A stretch of 64,000 nt of DNA from positions 29,945,060 through 30,009,059 of the forward strand of contig OY987243.1 of NCBI GenBank assembly GCA_963920765.1, in the 5' to 3' direction. Source of the DNA: Ulota crispa. Taxonomy: Eukaryota; Streptophyta; Bryopsida; Orthotrichales; Orthotrichaceae. A program made the translations under genes and the position numbers. The notes below the pieces were generated by a model that was not told the origin of the DNA, did no database searches, and was given only the letters and a program-made list of their open reading frames with translations. Shown here piece after piece: positions 35,561 to 48,505 of the stretch; position 1 is the stretch's first letter; every line of letters starts with the position of its first letter.

Positions 35561-35714
35561 TCAAATAGTTGTAGCGACCCGCACCCAAGAATGCAAGCAA
35601 GCAAAGAAAAACTGGGCTAAAATTGGAAAGAATGAACAATGTGTACGTTTTCATCTAACAAATTTACTAATATAAGTTATTTTCATTCAATTTTTTTGCA
35701 AACCTAATGTTTGT

Positions 35715-36635
35715 TTAACCCCTAAAGACCGCGATGGCCCCTTGGGGATCAAGTGGGATTTTGGGCATGTACCTACTACTAAACTAGTTGGTGTGATTTT
35801 TTGAAACTTTTATTGAAAGTGGGGAATTCAAAAACCTATGTGGACATCTAATCTTTACTTCATTCTGATATCTAGTGAAGAAGATATTCAAGAATTAATC
35901 AAAACTAGGCAAGAAGGGGTTGTTTGGACAAGGCCTATATTTTGTAAATGGGTGTTGACTCCAAAGAGGGTCAACTCTTAAGTGCGCAAGGTGAGGACAC
36001 TTGTGCAAAGGGGAGTGGAGTGGAAGGAGCCCATCTCAAAGGACTCCCAACCCTCCATTTCTTTTGCCCCTTGTAAAAGTTAGTACTCTAATTTTTTGAG
36101 TGGTTTATATATTTTTTTTAAGTTTATTTTTGTCCAAGTTGTAATGGGCTAAGATTCCTTGGTTTTTGCTGTTTGGATTTGTGTAATTTAAATTTTTGAT
36201 TTTTACATAAATCCTCCAATTTTGCATAGTGTATTTGCAAATTTCATGACCTTCTATCATTCCAAGATTTTTTGAAGTATGTTTTACACCTCCAATTCAT
36301 TTGAAAATTCTCCTACACTTAACTAACTTGGTTATCTACATGGAGAAATCCAACCTAAGGTTTGTGTAGAGCAATTTTTTTGCAATAAGAGTGGTGAAAG
36401 GCTTCTAAAATTTTTGGGTAAGAAGGAAAGAAACTTTTTTCTTCACTTTAAGTGTCAATACCCCACTCCTCTCCATTAAGAACAAGCTATTTTTTTCCTC
36501 AAGCAACTTCGATAGTTTGGAGCAAGATCCTATGCTTGGATTTTCAAAAGACTTTTTTTCCTAATTTTGTAATCATTCTTCTAAAAGCGGGAATTTTTAG
36601 TGAATTTTACATAAAGAAAAGGCTTGGGCCTTTAA
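35715..36635 (+). mobile_element. TTAA-type element, family C, copy 2
   Basis: Starts TTAACCCCTAAAGACCGCGA. It matches C copy 1 to the end 'aaaggcttgggccttt', where the last bases AGGGG are missing and family A copy 2 begins directly. About 920 bp. Confidence 0.75.
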
Positions 36636-37559
36636 CCCCTAAATCCTTGAGTGTCCTCTTGGGAGACAAATGGGATTTTGGGCAAGTACCTATAGCCTCA
36701 ATTTTTGTCTTGATTTTTTGAAACTTTTTTGAAAGTAGGAAAACACATTAGCTTTTGGGGAATATAACTTTTATTCCAATCAATGCCCAAAAGCAAAAGC
36801 TATGCCTAGATAAGCAAAAATTTATGCACATTGGGCAGCAAAAAAAATTTAAAAAAACTTGTTTTTTTTTATTTTTGTTTTTTTCCTCATAGGTTATAAT
36901 TTTGTCTACATCTGAAGCTTTGATCCATTCCATTTGGACTAGTTATGAGAAAGTTATGGACAATCTTGTTTTTTGGGCAGTTCAAGCATCTTCTTGAAAA
37001 AATATCTTATAAACTTCATTTTTGAATGCACATTTAACATTTTTTCAAAAAAAATTGTTGGAGTGGGTGAAGTTTGCTTGCTAGAACAATCTCACTATTG
37101 GAATTATTGAGTTTCAATTCCATTGCAAGGTTATTACAATTTATGTTTTTGTTTAGTCTCATACCTTCTTCTACCTAATATTTTTTTAAGAATGAAAATT
37201 GAGTATTTTTTGTTTTGATTTTTTTCCAAAGATTCTCAACTCAATTTTCCACCATCAAAAAATAAACCCCAAAACTTTGTGGTGCAAAAGTTTTAAGTCA
37301 AAAAAGTTCAAAGTCAAATAGTCTAATCATGCAAGGTGCAAAAAAGTTTGTTTTTTACACTTTGAATGCAAATATCTTGCAATCTGTACGGTCAAAGTTT
37401 TTGAATTTTTGTTTCCACATTCTTATACTAGTATAGTACAAGATCCTATGGTCAAATATGCAAAAAGACCAATTTTCAAAAAAATTACTCTTTACAATAC
37501 AAATGACAATTTTAAGAGTCTTTTGACAAAATAAAGGCCCCGAAGAATTTAGGGGTTAA
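36632..37559 (-). mobile_element. TTAA-type MITE, family A, copy 2
   Basis: TTAACCCCTAAATCCTTGAG to GGCCCCGAAGAATTTAGGGGTTAA, parallel to A copy 3 and the complement of A copy 1. Not fused to family B, which shows that A is an independent unit. Confidence 0.8.
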
Positions 37560-37957
37560 GGGTTAAATATGAAAATCACGTTTGAGACCATTGCTAGCAC
37601 TAGTGAGAGTAGAAGGTGATGTTGAGTATCACATGCGAAAATCTGGCATTTTTCATTTTCAAACAGTTTTTCAAATGCGTGCATTAGATGTTGCTTATAA
37701 TCTGTATTATAAGTAAAACTTTTATAAAAGTGGTTTTTATCTGGAATATTTGATTTCAACGGTATTTTTCTGCCGTTTCATTTGGCTAACTTTCTAGTGG
37801 ATACTCATGTTCACTTATGCTCATTTCAATCATCCAAAATGGGTCATACGCATTTTTTTGTTTTTTTTGTTTTGAAAGAAATGATTGGAGATGCATTGCA
37901 AATAAAATGTAAAAACTTAGCCGAATGTGGCCTAGGAATAGACTTTTAACTGACATA
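37560..37957. other. Intergenic stretch, no gene
   Basis: The first bases 'gttaaatatgaaaatcac' recur at 41538, which suggests an unresolved repeat. Nothing else recognised. Confidence 0.45.
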
Positions 37958-39094
37958 TTAATCCTTGGACAACTGAGTAGCCTTTTGCGATCAGTACAGT
38001 CGGGTACAACAAACATACGAACTGCCATTTTGAGGGTCTCTCATTTTTTGGTGAAATGCCAGATATAAACTATACATTTTTTCCAAAAAAATTACCATGT
38101 CATCCTTGCTTTGTATCAATCCAGCATGCCAAAGGTCAATTACCGAAAAGAAAAACTTCATTAGTGGTGAATTTTTTGAGTGATTTTTTTTGGTTTTACA
38201 TGATATTTTATTAAAAATAATTGGTAATGAATTTTTGAGATTTGATTTCATGGGTTCAAAGGAAATATCCATATGCATATCCTCCATGCTAAAAAAATAC
38301 CCCCTTAAGTAACAAAAATTTGATCAATGAAAGATTCAATGAAACTTGTGATAGGCCCAAATATTGTATTTTTTATTTTATTTTATGAAAATCAAATTTT
38401 GTTGTTTGACTCAAGCATTATGAGTAAGTTTGCATCTTCAATCATGATATCTTGTTTACTTGATGAAAAGCTAGTTAAAAATGAAAGATACGTATTTTAC
38501 AAGATTTGGGCCTACCACAAGTTTCATTGAATCTTTCATTGATCAAATTTTTGTTACTTAAGCGGGTGTTTTTTACCATAGAAGATGTGCATGTGGATGT
38601 TTCCTTTGAACCCATGAAATCAAATCTCAAAAATTCATTACCAATTATTTTTAATAAAATATCATGTAAAACCAAAAAAAATCACTCAAAAAATTCACCA
38701 CTAATGAAGTTTTTCTTTTCTGTAATTGATCTTTGGCATGCTGGATTGATACAAAGCAAGGATGCCATGGTATTTTTTTTGAAAAAAATGTATAGCTTAT
38801 ATTTGGCATTTCACCAAAAAATGAGAGACCCTCAAAATGGCAGTTCGTATGTTTGTTGTACCCGACTGTACAATATAGGGTGTTTTTCTTGTATTTGAAG
38901 TGCATTCACACCTTTATTACATTTGAGATCAACAAAGAAGTTAGAATATATATCAATGTTGTTCTAGCGAGGTAGTTAAAATCCTAAATTAAATCATTTT
39001 GTTGGTAACAAATGCCTTTTTGTTGGTAATAGATGCCAATTATACATCAGGGTACATATTATGTATTACAATAGCTTTGTCCTATAAGGGTTAA
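37958..39094 (+). mobile_element. TTAA-type MITE, family R, copy 2 with large insertion
   Basis: Starts TTAATCCTTGGACAACTGAG and ends GTCCTATAAGGGTTAA. Outer parts match R copy 1 ('attacatttgagatcaacaa', 'ggtaacaaatgcc'). An 872-bp foldback is inserted at a TA. Without it the element is about 265 bp, close to R copy 1. Confidence 0.75.
37997..38868. mobile_element. Tc1/mariner-type foldback element
   Basis: Ends CAGTCGGGTACAACAAACAT and its exact complement, flanked by TA on both sides. Arms of about 400 bp are nearly identical in reverse complement, with a middle of about 130-150 bp. Both arms carry the same open frame (37991-38287 minus and 38506-38898 plus, with SFEPMKSNLKNSLPIIF). I do not recognise this protein, and it lacks a visible DDE/D motif. 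CAGT start and TA target fit Tc1/mariner, perhaps pogo/Tigger. Confidence 0.8.
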
Positions 39095-39134
39095 GTTACT
39101 AATTCATGTGATAATTGCATAGCATAGCAGACTA

Positions 39135-39460
39135 AGGTAGTCGGCTTGTAAATCGACCATCTAAGGGTTGAAATTGAATTTTGGGGAGGCGAAACTTCTT
39201 GAAATAATTTTCCATGAATTTTACTTTAAAAACAAGAGGAATTGTCAACTAACCCAAGTTTTTTCATATTTTTTGGAGCTTTATGGAATTAGTTATGAAA
39301 TTTTGAATTGGAAAGGCCATATGTCTCTAAAACTGCCCACCTCCTCAAATGTATACAACTCGTACATTTTGAAAACCTATGAAAAAAATTATGCACATCA
39401 AGGATAAATTTGAGAAGGTGAGCAGTGTTAATGCCCTAACAAAGTTCTAGCTGACTACCT
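39135..39460. mobile_element. Tc1/mariner-like MITE, family W, copy 1
   Basis: Left end AGGTAGTCGGCTTGTAAATC, right end (complement) AGGTAGTCAGCTAGAACTTT, flanked by TA. About 326 bp, matching 48506-48829 and 52369-52693 ('acaagaggaattg', 'aattagttatgaaattttga'). Confidence 0.75.
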
Positions 39461-39632
39461 TAAGGCACAGCCGTGCAAGAGTAGTGAATCACAACAAGGG
39501 AATTTATCTCCACAAACACTCTTCCCATTTCCACTAGTGTTTTGTAAATGTGGCCAAATTTAGCAAAACTATATTTGTTTGTAGTGCATGACGCTTATAA
39601 CCAACAACTCGTGTATTTGAGTTGCCAACTTA

Positions 39633-40043
39633 GGGAGTTGCTAAAGCCACACCCAAAAATGCCAACGCCACGCCTCAAGGTGTGCTATGAGCATGAAATG
39701 TGAGAATTTAATGCTATTTTCTTTTAATTTGGATCAAAAAATTTATTTCACCTCTATTTTTCTAAGGCTATATTCAAGAAAATTGGAGGTACTTGAATTT
39801 GAAATTAAAAATACAAGACTTCCAAATCACTTAAAGCAAAAATTCATTAAAAAATAGCAATGGTGCTATAGTAGCTCAATCTTTTTTGTATTTGTTCTTC
39901 TTTATTTTAAGGAGGTGATAATGTTGTGATTGGATGAATGATGGACCGCCTATTTTATTTTATTTTAAACATTAAATTCTCAAATTACATACTCATAGGT
40001 GTGTGGCATTAGGCAATTTTGGGTGTGACTTTAGCAATTCCGG
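39633..40043. mobile_element. hAT-type MITE, family N, copy 2
   Basis: Ends 'gggagttgctaaagccacac' and, as complement, 'ccggaattgctaaagtcaca'. Flanks are CCAACTTA and CCAATTTA (8 bp, one change). The interior matches 5522-5924 ('aggaggtgataatgttgtga', 'gatgaatgatggacc'). Confidence 0.7.
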
Positions 40044-40181
40044 CCAATTTATTGCTCTCTCAAAAAAAACTTTGTCAAAGATAAGAGATCCCTCCAATGA
40101 AGCCGGCTCAGTTTTCTACACAGATGTTGATGCGGGCCCAAGGTTGAAAAGCTCAAGTTTTTTCCAAACAAAGGTAATAGT

Positions 40182-40213
<32 letters not shown>

Positions 40214-41600
40214 CAATTATATCCTCCTTCGGAATTCTAATCTAAAGCAAGATATCTAAATCCAAAATGGGTTCAAAATTCTCAAATTCAATGTCCCAAT
40301 GGTAAATATCTAAACTCTCACATTATTTGGCGGTGATGAAACATTGCTTTTCCATCCTAGCCCCACATTAAGGGGTTTCAAATATGCCCTTCACCAGCAA
40401 TTTTGTTCATGTGAATGAAATTGGTGAACAAATTAGTCAAGCCACCATTCATGTCCTCGCGATCACCCATTCAAATATCCAAATTGTAGTAAACTACTCA
40501 CCACCCTTTCAACTTTGCCCACAATCACCAATCCCATATGGATCCCTTGAACTCCACCATCATTGCTTCTAATCTAGAGCACTTCATCTCCACAATTGTC
40601 CGCTTCTAATCAGGATCTCTTTAGCCCCACCATTGTCGCTTCTTGCACATTGCAATTCCTTGAATGACCTTGACCTGGCAATCAACTCTGCGACAATCAA
40701 CTATGCATCCAAATTGTGTAGAGGCGCGGAGTGAGAGCCGAGAGGTGGGCAACAACACAAATAGGTGCGAGCACAAGAGCAACACAAATAGGTGCGGGCA
40801 CAAGAGCAACACAAATATGAGCGGAGCTAGCAAGAGAGGCGAGGAGGGAGAGGCTTCACGTTGTTCATGCGTGAATGAGCCATAAGGACCTCCTAGAGGT
40901 CCTCATGGGTGGTTCACTTTTGTGACTTCACGTTCACCATGAACAAAAACTTGTTCACAACCATTTGTTCACCGTTTTCTTGAGATATCTAAAACCCCCT
41001 ATTGATGTGTACGTGCAGTGAAGTGAGCCAATGAAGCCCATGTTTTGTTCTTCTTATTATCAAAATTGCTTTTGGGTTGATGGGTGTATGTGTTGTTTCA
41101 ATGTTTCTTATTGCCAAAATTTAGTTGGTTATAAGTGTCATGCACCATATATGTCTATATGTGTATGTGTATGCAATTTTTTGAATGTTACAAGTATGGT
41201 TGTTTTTCCTTTTGCCTAAATCTTACCTCAATTTGATAGGGACTACCAACACACTAAAAAACTTGAGTGAAAAAGTGAATGAAATTGTCAAATCCTTCCC
41301 CAAGCAAACACTAGGTTATGTCAACATTCGGATGAAAATAACTAATATTAGTAAATCCATGGATGAACCTGCACACATTATTATTCTATATAGTTTTATC
41401 CAAAATTTCCCTATTTGCTTGTTTTCTTAGGTGTGGGACTCTATATCTTGACCAAAACAGAAAAATGAACCCTAATGACAAATGACAAATTCAATTCACT
41501 TTCAGCGCATTTAGTAATGTTTTTAGCCACTAAAGTTAAATATGAAAATCACACATGAGGAATTGAGGATCATTGCCTAGCACCTGGCTTTGTCAACCTT
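40044..41600. other. Intergenic stretch, no gene
   Basis: Contains a T run of about 38 (40177-40214) and a TIR-element remnant at 40240-40375 ('ggtaaatatctaaactctca', 'tccatcctagccccacatta') like those at 60-170 and 42070-42210. At 40750-40820 'acacaaataggtgcgagcacaagagca' is tandemly repeated about 3 times with a 27-bp period (at most 20 bases of the unit: 'aacacaaataggtgcgagca'). No convincing coding region. Confidence 0.5.
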
Positions 41601-41756
41601 CATGACAAGAAAATGTTGTCAATTGGGTCATTTTCTTTTTTGTAGATTTGGGCATGTCAATTCAAATGTTTTTTTGTCAATTTGGACACTTTTTGTCAGT
41701 TTGGACAGGTTTAGTCAATTCAAACGTGTCAATTTGGACATTGTTTTCTTGTAGTG
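41601..41756. mobile_element. CACTA-type MITE with internal repeats
   Basis: Right end (complement) CACTACAAGAAAACAATGTC, left end CATGACAAGAAAATGTTGTC, flanked by an exact 3-bp CTT duplication. The interior repeats 'tgtcaatttggaca'-like words five or six times. Confidence 0.8.
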
Positions 41757-42254
41757 CTTGTAAGAGGTTGCCTGAAGACATTTGGCTAGTACACTTCTTG
41801 AGGTCAATGCTTTTCTATGGGCCATAGATCCTAATTAGTCACCACTCAAATGCTCACTTTGATATGAGAGTATCTTGGGAGTTCCATATATGTATATGTA
41901 TATATATTATTATATATGTATGTGCATGTGTATGTATAGGTATAGGGTTAGATAACATGCACTTTTGTGGTGTCATGGTGGAACAATCTCAACTCTTTTT
42001 ACAACCAAGGATAACAATATTACAGTTGCTCCTTATGTTAAGAGGAAGCCAACAAATCTCTTCTCCTCATTGGTTCTAGGCTAAATTAGGGTCTCTAAAA
42101 TAAAATATGAATTCAACGTTCCCAAATCTAATTCTTGAATGGCAAATATCTAAACTCTTACAGTTTTTAATGGGTGATAAAACTAAAATCTTTGACCTTG
42201 GCCCCACAAAACGACATAATATCTAATTCTAGCCAACCCAATGTACCTAAATAA
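41757..42254. other. Intergenic stretch, no gene
   Basis: A short AT-rich repeat (41886-41945) and, at 42070-42210, the same element remnant as at 60-170 ('ggcaaatatctaaactctta'). No gene. Confidence 0.5.
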
Positions 42255-42723
42255 GAACATCTCCATCTGCGACTTGAACCTGGGCAATTGGCGTGGCTTG
42301 AGCCTACTTTTTGCAATTTTAAACACCATCGGTGACACGGGTTGGTCAAGGTCTAGAGCGGCCTTGCCATACAAGCTTCCAGGGACAGTGACCTCCCAAG
42401 GCTTTGTTCTCTCTCAACAAGGCCACATTGCGGAGAATTCCATGGCAATGTCAAGGAATATGTTATTCTTGGTGTGGGACTTGTTGATTGCTCCCTCCGG
42501 ATTTAGTTGTTCTAGGACCCTTGTCCATGTGTGATAAATAGCAACCAATTCCCTCATGAAATTTGGCCGGATAAACCACCAATCCCATCCGGCAATCTCC
42601 TAGAGTGTGCATGCCAGCCTCAACCGGTAGAGATTGCGTCAAATGCCCAAGCTAAAACGCCGCGGAGGGCCCTCCAAAACTGCTCCAGCGACACCGAGTT
42701 TCTTGGGACTAGTAGAGATGCTC
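42255..42723. mobile_element. PIF/Harbinger-like MITE, GC-rich
   Basis: Ends GAACATCTCCATCTGCGACT and the complement of GAGCATCTCTACTAGTCCCA, flanked by TAA on both sides. 469 bp, richer in GC than its flanks. Small frames on both strands have no recognisable domain. Confidence 0.75.
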
Positions 42724-43117
42724 TAATACAGCAAAAGCAAGGCCCATAATTGATTCACTTGGGATGCCCATCTACTCTAGCAACAAATACCAACATAGTA
42801 CAGTACTTACATGACACGTATAACAAACAGCTCCTAAATTTGAGTGGCCAATCTATTGTTTTTTCAAAAAACACTACAAAAACTCAAAATCACCAAGATG
42901 AAGCTTGGGTTCTATACTTTTTATTGGTGAAATTACTTTTGAGCTAATATGTGTATGTGTTGTGCTTTAAGGTAGAGACACCCATACCCGACCGTTTAAG
43001 GGTTTGGGATACTTCAAGGTCTCGGAAAATTCAAGAAAAAAACTAGTAGGGCTAGCCTTTCAACAAGCTATCATGGAACATATTTTTGTGGAAAAATTAA
43101 CTATAGATTATTTCATA
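42724..43117. other. Intergenic stretch with a lone family Z end
   Basis: At 42968 'taaggtagagacacccatac' is a family Z left terminus, but I find no partner end nearby. No gene. Confidence 0.45.
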
Positions 43118-44077
43118 TTAACCCCTAAAGGCCCAAGCCCTTTTTTTGTGAAAGTCACTAGAAACTACCACTTTTGGGGGAATAAGTGGAAAGGTAGGAA
43201 ATATAAGTTTTTTTTGGAAATCCAATTGTAAGATCTTGCCTTAAACTATGGGAGGTACACATGGGAAAAAAACAAGCTCATTCTAGAAATAGAGGAGTGA
43301 GATATTGACATCTAAAGTGAAAAAAAGATTTTTCCTTGTTGCCCATAAATTTCAAAAGCCTTTGACCACTCCCATTTCAAAAAAAAATCTCTACGCAAAG
43401 TTGAGTTTATTTTTCCCATGTAGAAGACCAAGTTAGGTATGTGTGGGAGAATTCTCAAATGAATTGGAGGTGTGAATCATATTTTGTAAAATCTTGCAAT
43501 GTCGTAAGGTCATGAAGTTTGCATACATACTAGGCAAAATTGGAGGTTTTATGTAAAGTTCAAAAATCTAAATTACTTTGATCCAAATGGTGAAAACCTA
43601 GGAATCTTGTTCTACTACAACTAGGAAAAAAAAGTCAAAGAACAAATACACAAAGAGCTCAAAAAAGGAACGCACCAAATTTTACAAGGGGCAAAAGAAA
43701 TGGAGGTTTGGGAGTCCCATACCTACTGGCAAACTAAAGTTTCTCATAACTTTCATCTCATCTATCAAAATTGAATGATTCAAAGCTTCCCACATATATA
43801 AAAATCTAATGAACCAATTTTGAATTTTTATTTTTAAAAAAAGGGTTTTATTTTTTATTTTTTATGGGCATGCCTGCTTCTCCCCTTTTTTCAGAAATTC
43901 ATGCATAACTTCTTCTATAAATGTCAGAATGAAGAAAAAATTAGATGCCCACTTAGATCTTTGAATTTCCCATCTTCTACAAAAGTTTCAAAAAATCACA
44001 TAAAGTAGTTAAGCTGTAGGTACATGCTCAAGACCCCACTTGGCCCTTCAGGGACCACTTGGGCCTTTAAGGATGAA
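43118..44077 (-). mobile_element. TTAA-type element, family C, copy 4
   Basis: TTAACCCCTAAAGGCCCAAG to GGGCCTTTAAGGATGAA, about 960 bp. Matches C copies 5 and 6 end to end ('ttaggtatgtgtgggagaat', 'tttacaaggggcaaaagaaa'). Confidence 0.8.
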
Positions 44078-44453
44078 AGGGCAGAGTTGCAGCTCATAGG
44101 GTCCCTATTAGCATCTCTAGACTACCCTTGAAACTGCTTGAATGTGTTCCTATAATGGCACTTGATGATCTCAATCCCAACCATCTCAAAGTAGCTTAGC
44201 ACCTGACATGTGGCAAAATTTGCTTGTGGAAAAGACATTTAGTGCTCCACTTTGAGTTCAATAGTGGGGGGAGAAGCCCTCAAAAATAGGGTGCAAAATT
44301 GGGGAGGGGTTGAAGAACGGCATGTCTACCTTAGTATTTCTTGTTGCTGACAATTTTTAGTTGGTTGCAAGTGTCATGCACTTTATGAAATTTGAAAATC
44401 TTGAGCTAAAGTTAAGAGAAGATTACATTTAGGATCACAAGATGCATATGCCC

Positions 44454-44775
44454 TTGATGCCGGGGCCACAAAGGCTCAAAACTGGCATTTTGAAACGGAT
44501 GAAGAGTAACTTGTATTTTTGGAAAACTAGGAGATAATCACTTTTCCAATTATTCATCTATTGTTCAGTTAAAGATAACCTCTCCACCATTCCAAGGTAG
44601 GAGGTTTGAGACGCCGATTTATGAACTCTCAAAACCGACGTCTTTAAACAAACCAAAAAAGTGACCCTCGAAAGTAAAAGGATCTACTTTTACTGAAAAT
44701 CAGTAAGTCCGACACCTGTTTTTCACAAACAGACTTTTAGAAACGCCGGTTTCGGTCTGTGGCCCGGCTTTGAGC
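44454..44775. mobile_element. TIR element, family WW, copy 1 (uninterrupted)
   Basis: Left end 'ttgatgccggggccacaaag', right end (complement) 'gctcaaagccgggccacaga'. Matches 48863-50366 and 51667-52799 but without their insertions, so it is the empty-site reference ('aacctctccaccattcc' at 44577). The target duplication is unclear and the superfamily unknown. Confidence 0.65.
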
Positions 44776-45440
44776 GAGAGGCGAGACTGCGAGAGCCAGA
44801 GAGGGAGAGGGAGAGAGTCAAACATGCACGGCTCTGCGCTGGGGGACTTGGGGCAGTGAGAGGCAGTGAGAGCTCTGGCAAGGCAGCAGCAAACGGAGGG
44901 GGCGGGGGACACGCAGAGCAGCAGACACAGAGCGCAACAACAGCAAGAGCAGCATTAGCAGCACTAACTTAGCTAGCATTAGCCAGCATTAGATTAGTAG
45001 GTCAACCCGGGGTTTAGCACAGCAGGACGGGGGCGCTAATCGTTCGCCCAACAGGGGTTTATGGCTTTTGCCCCCCTCCCCCATCGACCCAGTCCCCTCC
45101 CTCCCTTTTTAACGTGCGTTTAATGATGAGCACCCCTTGATTTAAGCCGCTTCCTAGTCCCTCCCTGGTCACTCGCTAGGCAGGTCAACACTCGGCTCTT
45201 CGTCGTCCCTCCTTTCATAATTCCAGGCCAGGCAAGGACCCTGCAGGGTGGGGGTTTACTGTTTAGGGCTAATTTTACACAGAAGCAGTCTCCAGACTCT
45301 CCACAACGGTGGGTAACGGAAACAACGTCCCAACTCCCAACCCCCTCACCCGCTATATACAGCAAGGCTGGAGAACACGAGAACTCACGCTGGTCCTAAT
45401 CGCGCTCACAGCCTTTTTGTGGGGCCAGGAAAAAGCTCCG
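44776..45440. other. GC-rich island of unknown nature
   Basis: About 650 bp far richer in G and C than the rest of the window, with purine-rich text ('gagagggagagggagagagt'), 'cagcattagcagcactaact' repeats and C-rich blocks near 45080. It lies directly beside the right end of a WW element. No credible protein or structural RNA is visible. It could be captured host sequence, a foreign fragment or a promoter-like CpG region. Confidence 0.5.
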
Positions 45441-45561
45441 CTTTCTCACATGTCAAATAACCTAAATGTTTGAAATTTGCCATGGGGAGATTGAAAGTTG
45501 AGCATTTGAATACACATTTATATTCACAGACTCAACTAAATTCTCTATTCCCAGAAGCATA

Positions 45562-46511
45562 TTAACCCCTAAAGGATCGCGGCTTTTTTCTGTGAATTTC
45601 AGTGTAAAACTGTCACTTTCGGGAGAGTGAGTAGAATAGAAAAAAAAAAAAAAATTTGGAAAATCCAACCGTAGGATCTTGGCCTAGACTATGGGAGATA
45701 CTTATTGGGGAAAAATCAGCTCAATCTAAATGTTGAGGAGTGAGATATTTACATCCAAAGTGAAGAAAAAAGTTTTTTCTTTACTGCCCATTATTTTCAG
45801 AAGCCTTTGACCATTGATAACCCAAAAAAATTACTCTATGCAAAGTTGAGGATTTTTTTTATCATGTCCAAAACCAAGTTAGGTATGTGTGGGAGAATTT
45901 TCAGATGAATTGGACATGTGGATCATACTTTGTAAAATCCTGCAATCAAAAGGTCTAGAATTTTACAAATACACTAGGCAAAATTGGAGGATTTGTGTAA
46001 AATTTAGAAATCTGAATTATTTTGATCCAAAAGGTGAAAACCAAGGAATCTTAGTCTACTACAACTTGGAAAAAAAAAAAACTAAAAAAACAAATACACA
46101 AAGAGCTCAAAAAAGTAAAGCAAAAAGTTTTACAAGGGGGAAAAGGAATGGAGGTTTGAGAGTCCCATACCTACCCGCAAACTAAAACTTCCAATAACTT
46201 TCATCTCATCTATTAGAATTGAATGATTCAAAGCTTCCCAAATACATAAAGATCTAAAGAACCAATTTCAAAAAAAAATTAAAAAAATTTCAATTTTTTT
46301 TTGGCTGCCCGCTAGTCCCCTGTTTTTCAGTTATTCATGCATAACTTCTTCAATAAATGTCAAAATGAAGAAAAAATTACATTCCCACATAGATCTTGGA
46401 ATTCCTCACCTTCAATAAAAGTTTCAAAAATCACGCAAAGTTGTTTAGCCATAAGTATATGTCCAAAATCCCATTTGTCCCCCAAAGGGACAATGGTCCT
46501 TTAGGGGTTAA
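45562..46511 (-). mobile_element. TTAA-type element, family C, copy 5
   Basis: TTAACCCCTAAAGGATCGCG to GGACAATGGTCCTTTAGGGGTTAA, 950 bp. Same interior as copies 4 and 6. The next element starts at a second TTAA only 8 bp on. Confidence 0.8.
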
Positions 46512-46515
46512 ACCC

Positions 46516-47310
46516 TTAACCCCTAAGGGCCCGCACTGAAATCCAAAAAATGAGGCCAGGGGACCATGCTGGAGAACATTGTACAACCTGAACTGGGAAC
46601 TTAGATTGGGGAGGATTTATCGTTAAAATAGCAAAAAGAGTGCTTGACGTACCTGACCAAAAATTTGCAAAACTTTTGACCGCACCATTTTGGAGATTAT
46701 ACTAGTCAAAGTACACTTGACTATGTGGCAACCTACCAATTTTGGAGGGGTCCGTGGCTATGGATGCAAAAATTCATGCCTTAGAAGAGGCTTCTTGTAA
46801 TGAAATTTAGGCAGGGGGTGTGATTTATCGATATCTTGCTTGCAGCCAAATTTAGTGATATTCTGACATTCACAAGGTGCTATTTTAGATGCCCAAAGTT
46901 ACGAGGCTCATACGGCATGGTGGACAATAGACAGGTATTGGTACAGCTTTGACCTCCATGAGGGCATGGCTCTCAATGGTACAGCTGCAAAATCCTTCTC
47001 CAATTTCAATCATGCGTGCCAAAACACCCCTAATGGTATGGAACCGACCATAGCCAGTGGTCTTTATCCTCGCATCTGAATCGTAAACCACATGAAATGA
47101 AGTTTTAGCATACTCTTGTCATACTTGACTTGCACAATCCATGCTTGTACAAGTGGTGAAACCCCCATCGCCCACTATGTGGCATGAAAGTAGTACTGTA
47201 CCCTAAACCAAGTACAGTTTTTTGGGCAGCTCACTTTTTATTAGGACCTATTATTGTGAAAGAGTTTGATTTCAAGAGGCCATATTTTTGGCTGGTGGGG
47301 CACTCAAGGG

Positions 47311-47314
<4 letters not shown>
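46516..47314 (+). mobile_element. TTAA-type element, family V, copy 2
   Basis: TTAACCCCTAAGGGCCCGCA to GGGGCACTCAAGGGTTAA, 799 bp. Complete version of 30620-31335. A minus-strand frame (46885-47091) reads SCTIESHALMEVKAVPIPVY, and the other copy keeps a very similar reading. No family is recognised. Confidence 0.75.
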
Positions 47315-48391
<1,077 letters not shown>

Positions 48392-48505
48392 ATTGATTAC
48401 CTCCAAATAGGGGCAAATTCTTATTTTCACCCTTGGATATTTTTCAAGACTATCATAACAATCAAATCCAGTGCCGGTTTTAGTGTTCTCCCCTTGCCAA
48501 TGCCA

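Noticed and set aside
37991-38898. Two divergent genes encoding the same protein
   Set aside because: They are the two arms of one foldback element with CAGT ends and TA targets; kept only as a finding.
40177-40214. Poly(T) as the tail of a minus-strand retroposon
   Set aside because: No adjacent retroposon body or flanking duplication could be found.
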